A DNA stretch of 32,445 nucleotides from Actinomycetota bacterium (GTDB lineage: Bacteria; Actinomycetota; Actinomycetes; Nanopelagicales; Nanopelagicaceae). The position numbers were made by a program, and so were the translations under genes. The stretch lies in NCBI GenBank assembly GCA_009701305.1, contig WLKK01000006.1, positions 1 to 32,445 on the forward strand. Direction: 5' to 3'. Of the stretch, positions 1 to 7,657 are shown piece by piece. Under the pieces are notes generated by a model that was given only the letters and a program-made list of their open reading frames with translations, was not told the origin of the DNA and searched no databases. Within the stretch, counting starts at the first letter, position 1, and every line of letters starts with the position of its first letter.

Positions 1-420
1 AGAATTTTTATAATTGGACGCGGCGAATCGATGGCTGCTGCCCGTACCGGTTCACTGATTATCAAGGAAGCAGCACGCGAAGGTTTGGAAAGTCTTACAA
101 CAGCACAGTTCAGACACGGTCCGCTAGAAATGGCTTCAGAAGATGTAGCAGTTCTCATTTTTGATGGCTATGACCATCTTCGATCTCTCAATTCATCGAT
201 GTACAAAGATTTGATTAAGCTAAAAGCAAATCCGATCTGGATCTCTGCAGAAGCCCATCCTTTACATCCGGGTATTTCAGCTCCTCCATTAACATCTCAA
301 CTCACCCGGCCAATTGGCGAAGTAATTGTCATGCAGATTCTGACTTTAGTATTGGCTAATCGTAAAGGCGATGAGCCCGGCAAGTTTCGTCAGATTAGCA
401 AAATCACCACAATTTTATAA
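1..420 (+). CDS. SIS-domain sugar-phosphate isomerase/deaminase, C-terminal part (5' end outside window)
   Basis: The reading frame is open from base 1 (IFIIGRGES before the first ATG at 31), so the ATG in the ORF track is internal and the gene begins upstream of the window. The visible about 139 residues match the second SIS half of GlmS/AgaS-like proteins: the phosphate-binding turn GRGES, then a helix with KEAAREGLE, then the FRHGPLEM motif that corresponds to the KHGPLA-type active-site segment of GlmS. The end (FRQISKITT) resembles the C-terminus of SIS proteins found with sugar ABC transporters. It probably interconverts or deaminates an amino-sugar phosphate in the cytoplasm. GlmS itself is less likely, because the segment before HGPLE (GLESLTTAQF) differs from that of GlmS, but the N-terminal half is not visible. 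It ends with TAA 70 bases before the next gene. Confidence 0.8.
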   Translation, partial: RIFIIGRGESMAAARTGSLIIKEAAREGLESLTTAQFRHGPLEMASEDVAVLIFDGYDHLRSLNSSMYKDLIKLKANPIWISAEAHPLHPGISAPPLTSQLTRPIGEVIVMQILTLVLANRKGDEPGKFRQISKITTIL

Positions 421-477
421 TTTTACAATCTTATAATCCCATAATTCCTTCGTTCTGAAATTATTAGCATTCGCCAC

Positions 478-483
478 TATTCT
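478..483 (+). promoter_or_regulatory. Candidate leaderless -10 box (TATTCT) for the DUF2256-photolyase unit
   Basis: TATTCT ends 7 bases before the ATG at 491, and no Shine-Dalgarno sequence is visible. This fits the TANNNT box of actinobacterial leaderless transcripts, where transcription starts at or next to the start codon. Two TATAAT hexamers further upstream (416-421 and 432-437) are alternatives giving a leader of about 50 bases. No convincing -35 was found. Confidence 0.4.
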
Positions 484-490
484 TTGTTCC

Positions 491-634
491 ATGTCGCGGA
501 TCGCTAAAGATAAGAATGGGTTTCCTCCAAAAATCTGCATCCGCTGCAACCTTGAATTTGAGTGGCGAAAAAAATGGGCCAAGAACTGGAATGAAGTTAA
601 ATACTGCAGCGATAGATGCCGAGAAAATAAATGA
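491..634 (+). CDS. DUF2256 small zinc-ribbon-like protein, photolyase-associated
   Basis: A 47-residue ORF too short for the supplied track. It reads [14 protein letters not shown], then a CxxC pair (C16, C19), the hallmark EWRKKW (residues 24-29), then VKYCSDRC with C39 and C43. This pattern of two Cys pairs around a WRKKW core is that of DUF2256, a small family often encoded beside cryptochrome/photolyase genes. Its stop overlaps the photolyase start as ATGA (4 bases), so the two are almost certainly co-translated. In-frame sequence upstream has no ATG/GTG/TTG start before the stop at 434-436, so ATG 491 is the natural start. The four cysteines suggest metal binding. The molecular function of the family is not established; help with maturation or activity of the Fe-S photolyase is an inference from linkage only. 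Confidence 0.88.
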   Translation: MSRIAKDKNGFPPKICIRCNLEFEWRKKWAKNWNEVKYCSDRCRENK

Positions 635-2103
635 AGCGGATTATCTATGTTCCCTTTGATCACCTACATCGCAAATTTGGTGCACTTAAAGATTCCGATC
701 CAAAACATGACCTGATTGTCTTGGTCGAAAGCGCTCGCATGACTACCGGGAGAAATTGGCATAAAGAACGGCTATTCTTTCTAATTTCTAGTGCCCGTCA
801 CTTTGCAAAATCTCTTGAAGATGAAGGATTTACAGTTGAATATGTAAAAGCCGCAACGACAGTAGCTGGTCTGAAAATCGTTCAAAAGAATTACCCAAAA
901 CTTCCGATCACCTGTGCAGAGCCTTCATCTTTTCGACATTTTGAAGCACTCAAAGCTCATGGCGTTGTTTTTGTAGAGAATGATTTCTTTCTGACTCCTC
1001 GACCACTATTTCACTCATGGGCTAAAGATCAAAAAAGTTATTTAATGGAAAGTTTCTATCGGAAACAAAGAACACGTCTCAATATTTTGATGGATGGCAG
1101 CGAGCCTGTCGGCGGTTCATGGAACTTCGATAAAGAGAATCGTTTGCCACCACCAAAGAAATATGAAGGACCGAAATATCTCGAGCATCAGAGAGATGAG
1201 ATTGATAATCAAGTAGCACTTGAGATTTCTCACGAACCCACAACTACTTGGGCCACCACCCGTAAAGGGGCACTCGCCCAATTAAAGAACTTTATTGATA
1301 ATCACTTCGCTGAATTTGGCCCACTTGAAGATGCGATGACCACTGATAACTGGGCGCTTCATCATTCATTGCTGTCTCCCTATTTAAACAACGGACTACT
1401 CCATCCAAGTGAAGTAATAAGGGCAGCTGTGCAAGCATTTAACACGGGTTCGATACCAATCGAGTCTGCCGAAGGCTTTATTCGGCAAGTTATCGGATGG
1501 CGTGAATACGTAAACGGAATGTATTGGTTCCTTGGCCCTAATTACCGTGAAAACAATCAATTAAATGCCACCAGGAAATTACTTCCTTTATTTAGCGACC
1601 CAGATAAAACCGAGATGAATTGCATTAAACAAACCGTGACCGATATCAATGATCGGGCTTGGGTTCACCACATCCCGCGCCTGATGTTACTTTCCAATCT
1701 TGCTCTGATTACCGGCACAAATCCGCAAGAGTTTTTGGAGTGGATGCGTGAGGTCTTTATTGATGCCAGCGAATGGGTGATGGTTCCCAATGTGATTGGA
1801 ATGGGTGTTCATGCTGATGGTGGCACCATGATGACAAAACCATATGCGGCAGGTGGTGCTTACATTTCACGAATGTCTAACTACTGCAAGCCCTGTGTTT
1901 ATGATCCTAAATTGCGCGTAGGTGAAAAGGCCTGCCCATTCACAACTTTGTATTGGGATTTCTTGGATCGACATAAAGCAGCATTTGTTAAGAATCACCG
2001 AATGAGCCAACAGATCTTTGGGCTTAATCGCCTTTCAGACCTACCTCAATTAAAAGTACGCGCAACGGATGTTCTTGAAGGCTTAGAGGCGGGAACAATT
2101 TAA
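631..2103 (+). CDS. Fe-S bacterial cryptochrome/photolyase (PhrB-like, FeS-BCP family)
   Basis: A 490-residue flavoprotein of the prokaryotic Fe-S cryptochrome/photolyase family, whose studied members repair (6-4) photoproducts with light. The N-terminal Rossmann domain (about 1-130) carries the characteristic [17 protein letters not shown] stretch. The linker has [11 protein letters not shown] (about 168-178), and the FAD-binding helical domain follows. Four cysteines, C331, C419, C422 and C435, have spacings of 88, 3 and 13 residues. As I recall, these match the [4Fe-4S] ligands of Agrobacterium PhrB (C350, C438, C441, C454). The C-terminal block [25 protein letters not shown] is also typical. 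Length is close to PhrB (about 507). It follows DUF2256 by a 4-base overlap and converges on the next gene with 2 bases between stops. Whether it repairs (6-4) lesions, CPDs, or acts as a photoreceptor cannot be decided here. Confidence 0.93.
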   Translation: MKRIIYVPFDHLHRKFGALKDSDPKHDLIVLVESARMTTGRNWHKERLFFLISSARHFAKSLEDEGFTVEYVKAATTVAGLKIVQKNYPKLPITCAEPSSFRHFEALKAHGVVFVENDFFLTPRPLFHSWAKDQKSYLMESFYRKQRTRLNILMDGSEPVGGSWNFDKENRLPPPKKYEGPKYLEHQRDEIDNQVALEISHEPTTTWATTRKGALAQLKNFIDNHFAEFGPLEDAMTTDNWALHHSLLSPYLNNGLLHPSEVIRAAVQAFNTGSIPIESAEGFIRQVIGWREYVNGMYWFLGPNYRENNQLNATRKLLPLFSDPDKTEMNCIKQTVTDINDRAWVHHIPRLMLLSNLALITGTNPQEFLEWMREVFIDASEWVMVPNVIGMGVHADGGTMMTKPYAAGGAYISRMSNYCKPCVYDPKLRVGEKACPFTTLYWDFLDRHKAAFVKNHRMSQQIFGLNRLSDLPQLKVRATDVLEGLEAGTI

Positions 2104-2105
2104 CA

Positions 2106-4565
2106 TTAACTCTTCATTCGCAGCCCTTGCGGATCTAATAGTGGTTCTTCTTGGACGGTGGCTGTTTTAATTATCCCGAACATTTCAATATCAACCTTGG
2201 TACCAATTTTCGTATTTTCAACAGGTAAATAGGCATAAGCAATTGCCTTATTTATGGTGTAACCCTGGCCGGCAGACTTAACTCGGCCGATAACTCTGTT
2301 ATTTATGAGAATAGGTTCATTACCCATCGGAACATCCTTTATATTCTCTAACGTCAAGGCAGTTAACTTTCGTGTTAAGTTCTCATTTGCATTTAATAGA
2401 GCGGCTCTCCCAACGAAATTTTCTTTCTTCAAGGAGACAGCAAAACTTAATCCGGCCTCATAAGGATTGGTCTCGCTGTTAATTTCACCAGCCCAAGCGC
2501 GGTAACCCTTTTCCAGTCTTAAAGATTCAATTGCCCGATACCCGCATGGACGCAACCCAAACTCTTCGCCAGCGGCGATTAGTTCGGACCAAACTTGCAG
2601 AGCGTCCGCTCTCGATATGTACAACTCCCAACCGAGTTCACCTACATAGGTGATACGTGTAGCACGAACGTCGATGTCCGCAATTTTTAATATTTTAGAA
2701 CTCATGAATGTAAATGCTTCATTTGAGAGATCTGTATCAGTTAATTTACTTAATATCTTCCTTGCATTTGGTCCCCAGATTCCAAAACAGGCCAAATCTT
2801 TGCTCAAATCTCTTATTTTGATCTCGTTGTATCCCAATTGTCTACACATCTTTTCAAGCCAGCCCATATCGTGATTTAGGAAAGCTGTTCCAGTTACGAT
2901 AAAGAATTTATCATCTGCTACCTGAGTTACTGTGTAATCAGATTCTATTCCACCGCGCGAATTTAGAGCCTGAGTATAAATCGTCCGGCCAATACCCCGA
3001 ACTACGTTATTTGCACAAATTGAGTTTAAGAACTGTGCAGATATCAAACCGCTAACTTCAATTTTGGCGAAACTTGATTCATCAAATAGACCAGCTGTAT
3101 TTCGCGCTGCAAAATGCTCTAACGCAACTGCCGGATGCCAATTCTTTCCAACCCAACCATTTGGGCGATTACTTTCATCAAGATTGGATGCCGCCTGATC
3201 ATGATAATAATTGACTCGTTCCCATGCAGCTTTCTCGCCAAATACTGCGTGATTCGCTTTATGCCAATTATAAATTGGAGATGTATTTTCACCTCTAGCA
3301 CTTTCACGTTCCTCACCAGGATAATGAATGTCGTAGTAGGCCTCATAATTTTCCGTTACACGTTCAAGAGTGAATTTTGGTGATTCGTATGCCGAAGCAA
3401 AACGTTTGATATCCATATGCCATAAATCCATTGTTGGTTCGCCAGCAACAATCCACTCTGCTACAACTTTGCCAATACCGCCTGCCCCCGCGATTCCGTG
3501 AGCACAAAATCCAGCAGCGACATAGAAGCCACCCACTGATGTTTCACCTAAACAAAATTCATTATCTGGGGTAAACCCTTCTGGGCCATTAATGAAATTT
3601 TTAACGCCAATCTCCCCCATAATCGGTACGCGATTCGCAGCGTTAATTGCAATATCTTCAAAGCGATCCCAATCTGGATTAAGTAGCTTTGCATTGAAAT
3701 CTGCAGGTATGGCGTCGAAAGAATCGTGACTTGTCTGCCAAGCTTTAGAATTACGTTCATATCCGCCCATTAACAGACCTTTAACTTCTTGTCGGAAATA
3801 AATTAAATTATCTGGATCTCGAAGTGATGGAAGCATCGGTGAATTATCTGGTAGAAAGTTCTCAGTTATTAAATATTGATGGCTCATTGGAATAATTGGG
3901 ATTCGAACACCAAGCATTCGACCAATTTCTGCGGCAAACATGCCACCGCAGTTGACAACAATTTCACATTCAATCTCGCCCTTATCAGTCAAAATTGAAT
4001 TAATCTGATTATTCTTAGCGCTTATCTGCAAAACTCGAGTGTTGGTAAAGATCTTAACTCCACCTCTTCGAGCTCCGCTTGCAAGCGCATGAGTTAATTG
4101 TGAGGGATCAACTTGACCGTCAGTTGCCATATAGCATCCGCCAATAATTCCTTCAGTGTTAATTAGTGGAAAAAGTTCTGCAATCTCTTTAACACCAATC
4201 TCCCTTAGGTCTAACCCAAAAGTTTTTGACCACCCAATTTGACGGCGGATCTCCTCCATGCGCTCTACCGTTGAAGCAATCTTTATGCTTCCGCATTCTC
4301 GCCAACTTGCGGGAGTTTCAGTCATCTCTAACTTTCTATAGAGATCAACAGAATGCATATTCATTTTTGTCAGAGTTGGATCGGCTCGCAATTGCCCGAC
4401 TAGTCCTGCGGAATGAAAGGTTGATCCACTGGTCAAATCGGATCGATCTAAAAGAAGTACGTCGCGCTCTCCGAGTTGCGCAAGATGATAAGCAACTGAA
4501 GCGCCACCAACGCCACCGCCAATAATTACAATCTTTGCGCGCTGCGGAAGTACTTGTGCCGACAC
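2106..4565 (-). CDS. Dimethylglycine/sarcosine oxidase-like FAD flavoprotein with GcvT-type folate domain
   Basis: About 819 residues if started at the GTG at 4565. The track's ATG at 4697 adds 44 residues that lie inside the divergent gene and are not family-like, so I reject it. An FAD dinucleotide fold begins at IIGGGVGGAS (residues 14-23). The GSTFHSAGL motif (H51) corresponds to the segment where DMGDH/SDH-type enzymes attach FAD covalently to His. A DAO domain runs to about 390, followed by a linker domain, then a GCV_T-type tetrahydrofolate domain (about 430-720, with RITYVGELGWELY) and a GCV_T C-terminal barrel. Length matches Arthrobacter dimethylglycine oxidase (about 830). Expected reaction: oxidative demethylation of an N-methyl glycine-type substrate, with the one-carbon unit passed to folate. 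Exact substrate, and oxidase versus dehydrogenase, are not determined. It could feed glycine and methylene-THF from choline or betaine breakdown. Confidence 0.85.
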   Translation of the reverse strand: MSAQVLPQRAKIVIIGGGVGGASVAYHLAQLGERDVLLLDRSDLTSGSTFHSAGLVGQLRADPTLTKMNMHSVDLYRKLEMTETPASWRECGSIKIASTVERMEEIRRQIGWSKTFGLDLREIGVKEIAELFPLINTEGIIGGCYMATDGQVDPSQLTHALASGARRGGVKIFTNTRVLQISAKNNQINSILTDKGEIECEIVVNCGGMFAAEIGRMLGVRIPIIPMSHQYLITENFLPDNSPMLPSLRDPDNLIYFRQEVKGLLMGGYERNSKAWQTSHDSFDAIPADFNAKLLNPDWDRFEDIAINAANRVPIMGEIGVKNFINGPEGFTPDNEFCLGETSVGGFYVAAGFCAHGIAGAGGIGKVVAEWIVAGEPTMDLWHMDIKRFASAYESPKFTLERVTENYEAYYDIHYPGEERESARGENTSPIYNWHKANHAVFGEKAAWERVNYYHDQAASNLDESNRPNGWVGKNWHPAVALEHFAARNTAGLFDESSFAKIEVSGLISAQFLNSICANNVVRGIGRTIYTQALNSRGGIESDYTVTQVADDKFFIVTGTAFLNHDMGWLEKMCRQLGYNEIKIRDLSKDLACFGIWGPNARKILSKLTDTDLSNEAFTFMSSKILKIADIDVRATRITYVGELGWELYISRADALQVWSELIAAGEEFGLRPCGYRAIESLRLEKGYRAWAGEINSETNPYEAGLSFAVSLKKENFVGRAALLNANENLTRKLTALTLENIKDVPMGNEPILINNRVIGRVKSAGQGYTINKAIAYAYLPVENTKIGTKVDIEMFGIIKTATVQEEPLLDPQGLRMKS

Positions 4566-4571
4566 CCACCA

Positions 4572-4577
4572 ACTGTA
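4572..4577 (-). promoter_or_regulatory. Candidate leaderless -10 box (TACAGT) of the flavoprotein gene
   Basis: On the minus strand TACAGT ends 6 bases before the GTG start at 4565. No well-placed Shine-Dalgarno sequence is present (a GGA lies 12 bases from the start). It overlaps the opposing -10 box at 4576-4581. Confidence 0.45.
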
Positions 4578-4581
4578 TCCT
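4576..4581 (+). promoter_or_regulatory. Candidate leaderless -10 box (TATCCT) of the choline-kinase-like gene
   Basis: TATCCT ends 6 bases before the ATG at 4588, with no Shine-Dalgarno sequence. It shares two bases with the minus-strand -10 box, so RNA polymerase could open only one direction at a time. Confidence 0.45.
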
Positions 4582-4587
4582 TTCTCG

Positions 4588-5496
4588 ATGAGCAGTTCCA
4601 CTAGTGACTTCGATGAAATTCTTAATTTAGTACCGAGGTTGCAAACGCGGATTTCCGTGACTGAATTATCGGGTGGGCTGACAAATAGAAATCTCAAGAT
4701 TACAACTCCTGCTGGGAATTATGTTGCTCGGATCTCCAGCAGTAAATCCGCACTCCTATCAATTGACCGACAATCTGAATACGAAAATTCCAAGATTGCG
4801 GCTAGTGCTGGCATCGGTGCAGAAGTTTACGATTTCCTGCCAGAGTTTGGATTATTAGTTATTGGGTACATCGATGGAAAGACTTTTGGCGCTGATGATG
4901 TCGGAAAGAATTTGAAATCAATTGCTGAAAGTTGTAAAACACTACATTCTGCGGCGCCTTTTGTAAGTGATTTCGATATGTTTGTAATACAACAGAGGTA
5001 TCAAAATTTAGTGAAAAGTAGTGGATTTAGATTTCCCAAGAATTATCACAATTACGCTGATCATATTATTCAAATGAAGCGCGCTTTTGCGGTGCTAGAT
5101 GAGAGCAAAGTCCCATGTAACAATGATTTACTGCCAGCAAATTTTATTAATGATGGCGAGCGAATTCGACTGATTGATTATGAGTATTCTGGAAATAATG
5201 ATGCCTGTTTTGAGTTAGGCAATATTTGGAGTGAAGCAAAATTGCCAAGGCAGGCTCTAGATGATTTAGTGAGTGCTTACTACGGGGGAATCAGGCCAGA
5301 AAAAATTGCTAGGGCGTGGCTGTTTGCACTCCTAGCTAAATATGGGTGGACTCTTTGGGCCTCGATTCAAAGTTCGATTTCTGACTTAGATTTTGATTTC
5401 TGGAGTTGGGGCGCAGAGAAGTATGAAGATGCTCAAAAGAGCTTTACAAGTAGAGAATTTGAAAAGGCGCTCTTTGAAGTTACTAGAAAATCTTAA
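4588..5496 (+). CDS. Choline/ethanolamine-kinase-like phosphotransferase (APH fold)
   Basis: 302 residues with the fold signatures of the choline kinase/aminoglycoside phosphotransferase family. A nucleotide loop LSGGLTNRN lies at 27-35, the catalytic loop NNDLLPANF at 178-186 (D180 as base, N185 as metal ligand), and the metal-binding IDYEYSGNND at 196-205 followed by FELGN. The LLPANF and DYEYSGNNDACFELGN wording is closer to choline/ethanolamine kinases (LicA-like) than to drug phosphotransferases. The usual histidine of the HND motif is Asn178 here. Other members vary at this site, but it deserves checking. ATP-dependent phosphorylation of an amino-alcohol is the likely activity. It is divergent from the flavoprotein gene, with 22 bases between starts, and its TAA stop overlaps the opposing SDR stop (shared TTAA). 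Confidence 0.78.
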   Translation: MSSSTSDFDEILNLVPRLQTRISVTELSGGLTNRNLKITTPAGNYVARISSSKSALLSIDRQSEYENSKIAASAGIGAEVYDFLPEFGLLVIGYIDGKTFGADDVGKNLKSIAESCKTLHSAAPFVSDFDMFVIQQRYQNLVKSSGFRFPKNYHNYADHIIQMKRAFAVLDESKVPCNNDLLPANFINDGERIRLIDYEYSGNNDACFELGNIWSEAKLPRQALDDLVSAYYGGIRPEKIARAWLFALLAKYGWTLWASIQSSISDLDFDFWSWGAEKYEDAQKSFTSREFEKALFEVTRKS

Positions 5497-6266
5497 TTAT
5501 CAAGTGGGGTTACGTAAGCTCCAGAGATACCACCATCTACTAAGAAGTTTGATGCGGTAATAAAGCTTGAGTCATCAGAGGCTAAAAAGGCAACAGCACC
5601 TGCAATCTCAGATGCATCAGCAAAACGTCCCATTGGTATATGAACTAGTCGACGTGCTGCGCGCTCTTTATCCTTCGCAAATAACTCTTGTAGCAATGGT
5701 GTGTTAACTGGACCTGGCGACAACGCATTAACTCGGATTCCCTCTCGTGCAAACTGCACACCTAACTCACGGCTCATTGCTAACACGCCACCTTTAGATG
5801 CGGTGTATGCAATCTGGCTAGTTGCAGCTCCCATAGTCGCCACAAAGGATGCGGTATTAATAATTGATCCCTTTTTCGCCTTTTGCATATATGGAAGTAC
5901 CGCTTTACAACATAAAAATACGCTTGTTGTGTTTACCCTCAGCACTCGCTCCCAAGCATCTAATCCTGTAGTTAAAATTGAATCATCATCAGGGGGTGAA
6001 ATACCCGCGTTATTAAAAGCAATATCAATCCGGTTATATGTATCAAAGGCGACCTTATAAAGATTAGCAACCTGTGCTTCATTGCTTACATCACACTTAA
6101 CAAATAACCCACCAACTTCTATTGCAACCTTATTGCCGCTCTCCTCATTGGTATCGGCAACAACCACCTTGGCACCTTCGGCAGCTAAGCGAACTGCTGT
6201 GGCATAACCAATTCCGCTACCAGCGCCAGTGATTACTGCAACTCTGCCCTCAAGTCTTTTACTCAT
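5493..6266 (-). CDS. SDR-family NAD(P)-dependent oxidoreductase
   Basis: 257 residues, a classical short-chain dehydrogenase. The cofactor loop TGAGSGIG is near residues 13-20, NNAG near 88-91, a catalytic Ser in NTASF, and the YTASK catalytic pair follows. A PGPVNTP loop and the C-terminal FLASDDSSFITASNFLVDGG are typical of the FabG/glucose-dehydrogenase-like subgroup. Acidic D39 after the second strand (VVVADT) favours NAD over NADP, by family rule. It lies 23 bases downstream of the aldehyde dehydrogenase and is probably the last gene of the ligase-ALDH-SDR unit. An AAGGGGA ribosome site precedes the ATG. It could oxidise an alcohol or hydroxy-acid intermediate; the substrate is unknown. 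Confidence 0.88.
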   Translation of the reverse strand: MSKRLEGRVAVITGAGSGIGYATAVRLAAEGAKVVVADTNEESGNKVAIEVGGLFVKCDVSNEAQVANLYKVAFDTYNRIDIAFNNAGISPPDDDSILTTGLDAWERVLRVNTTSVFLCCKAVLPYMQKAKKGSIINTASFVATMGAATSQIAYTASKGGVLAMSRELGVQFAREGIRVNALSPGPVNTPLLQELFAKDKERAARRLVHIPMGRFADASEIAGAVAFLASDDSSFITASNFLVDGGISGAYVTPLDN

Positions 6267-6289
6267 TTGCCTATCCCCTTATTTGTTGG

Positions 6290-7651
6290 TTAGTTATCGG
6301 TAGCAATAAAAAGATTTTTAACTTCAGTAAATGAATCTAGCGCATCAGGTCCGAGCTCACGGCCGAGTCCTGATTGCTTATATCCCCCAAACGGGGTCCA
6401 GTAACGCACTGATGAGTTTGAGTTCACAGATAGATTTCCACTCTCAACCGCTCTTGCTACTCTGATCGCTTTGCCAGAGTTATTGGTCCAGATCGAACCA
6501 GATAAACCAAACTCTGTATCATTAGCTTTTGCGATTGCATCTGCCTCATCATCAAAGGTCATAACTGAAACTACTGGCCCAAAGATCTCTTCATTCCAAG
6601 ATTTACTCATTGTGTCTTTTGGTAATAAAACAGTTGGTGCCATCCAAAAACCTTTTCCTGTTGGTGCTGATCCAGTAAATGCAACTGGCTCAGTTAAATA
6701 TGCCTGCACAGCCTCGAGCTGCTTCTTGCTAATAAGTGGTCCCATCTCAGCGGTGGCAAGGGATGGCTCTTCAACTCTAAATTTCTTAACCGCGCTTTCA
6801 AAGGCAGCCATAAATTTGTCAAAGGCGCTTTTTTCAACCAGGATCCGAGATCTTGCGCAGCAATCCTGTCCGGCGTTATCAAATACTGCTCCCGGGGCTG
6901 CTGCTGCTGCTCTTTCAATATCACTATCTGCAAAAATAATGTTGGCACTCTTGCCGCCTAGTTCAAGTGTTACTCGCTTAATCTGATCAGCACAACCTGC
7001 CATGATCTGTTTACCAACTGTCGTTGATCCGGTAAAGACAATTTTGCGCACTAATGGATGAGTGACAAATCTATTTCCAACAATTGATCCCTTACCAACT
7101 ACTACATTAAATACACCTTCTGGGATTCCCGCTTTTAATGCTAACTCACCAAGTTTGATTGCAGTAAGGGGTGTGTACTCGGCAGGTTTTAATACAACTG
7201 TATTTCCAGCAGCAAGTGCTGGTGCAAAGCCCCAACCGGCAATTGGCATTGGAAAGTTCCACGGAACAATAACTCCAACCACCCCAAGCGGTTCTTTAAA
7301 AGTTATATCAATGCCATTTGCAACTGGGATCTGCTTACCAAATAACCGCTCAGGGGCGGCAGAGTAGTAATTTAAAAGATTGGCAACATTATCTGCCTCC
7401 CAAAGGGCATTTCCAATGGTGTGGCCTGAGTTTATTACCTCAAGTTTTGCAAGCTCTTCTCTATGATCTGCCACCACTTGGGCAAATGCGCGTAGCAGCT
7501 TTGCACGATCACCTGGTGCTACTTTTTTCCAAGAATCAAAGGCTTTATTTGCTTTTTCAATTATTTTATCTGTGGCAGCAAGATCAGCAAGATCAACGTT
7601 TTTAACAGATTGTTCATTGGCAGGGTTAATTACCTCATATGTTGATGACAT
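6290..7651 (-). CDS. Aldehyde dehydrogenase (aminoaldehyde/betaine-aldehyde type)
   Basis: 453-residue NAD(P)-dependent aldehyde dehydrogenase, oxidising an aldehyde to its acid. The oxyanion segment PWNFP is at 130-134, NAD-binding KPAEYTP near 155, FTGST near 206, the general-base Glu in LELGGKS (E230), and the nucleophile in GQDCCARSR (C264). EEIFGPVVSV and the end block PFGGYKQSGLGRELG complete the family pattern. The cysteine right after the nucleophile (CC) recalls betaine-aldehyde and aminoaldehyde dehydrogenases, some of which have paired cysteines. It lies 6 bases after the stop of the glutamine-synthetase-like gene, so the two are surely co-transcribed. This supports a role on an aldehyde made from the same amine. 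At 453 residues it is slightly short, but all core motifs are present. Confidence 0.93.
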   Translation of the reverse strand: MSSTYEVINPANEQSVKNVDLADLAATDKIIEKANKAFDSWKKVAPGDRAKLLRAFAQVVADHREELAKLEVINSGHTIGNALWEADNVANLLNYYSAAPERLFGKQIPVANGIDITFKEPLGVVGVIVPWNFPMPIAGWGFAPALAAGNTVVLKPAEYTPLTAIKLGELALKAGIPEGVFNVVVGKGSIVGNRFVTHPLVRKIVFTGSTTVGKQIMAGCADQIKRVTLELGGKSANIIFADSDIERAAAAAPGAVFDNAGQDCCARSRILVEKSAFDKFMAAFESAVKKFRVEEPSLATAEMGPLISKKQLEAVQAYLTEPVAFTGSAPTGKGFWMAPTVLLPKDTMSKSWNEEIFGPVVSVMTFDDEADAIAKANDTEFGLSGSIWTNNSGKAIRVARAVESGNLSVNSNSSVRYWTPFGGYKQSGLGRELGPDALDSFTEVKNLFIATDN

Positions 7652-7657
7652 TTTTTA

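Noticed and set aside
415-663. Minus-strand 82-residue ORF between the SIS and photolyase genes
   Set aside because: It is antisense to the DUF2256 gene, whose Cys/WRKKW pattern is far more convincing.
4566-4697. N-terminal extension of 44 codons on the flavoprotein ORF
   Set aside because: It lies inside the divergent kinase gene, has no family resemblance, and the FAD fold starts properly from the GTG at 4565.
6471-6986. Plus-strand 171-residue ORF opposite the aldehyde dehydrogenase
   Set aside because: A shadow of a well-supported gene; composition is low in charged residues and no motif is visible.
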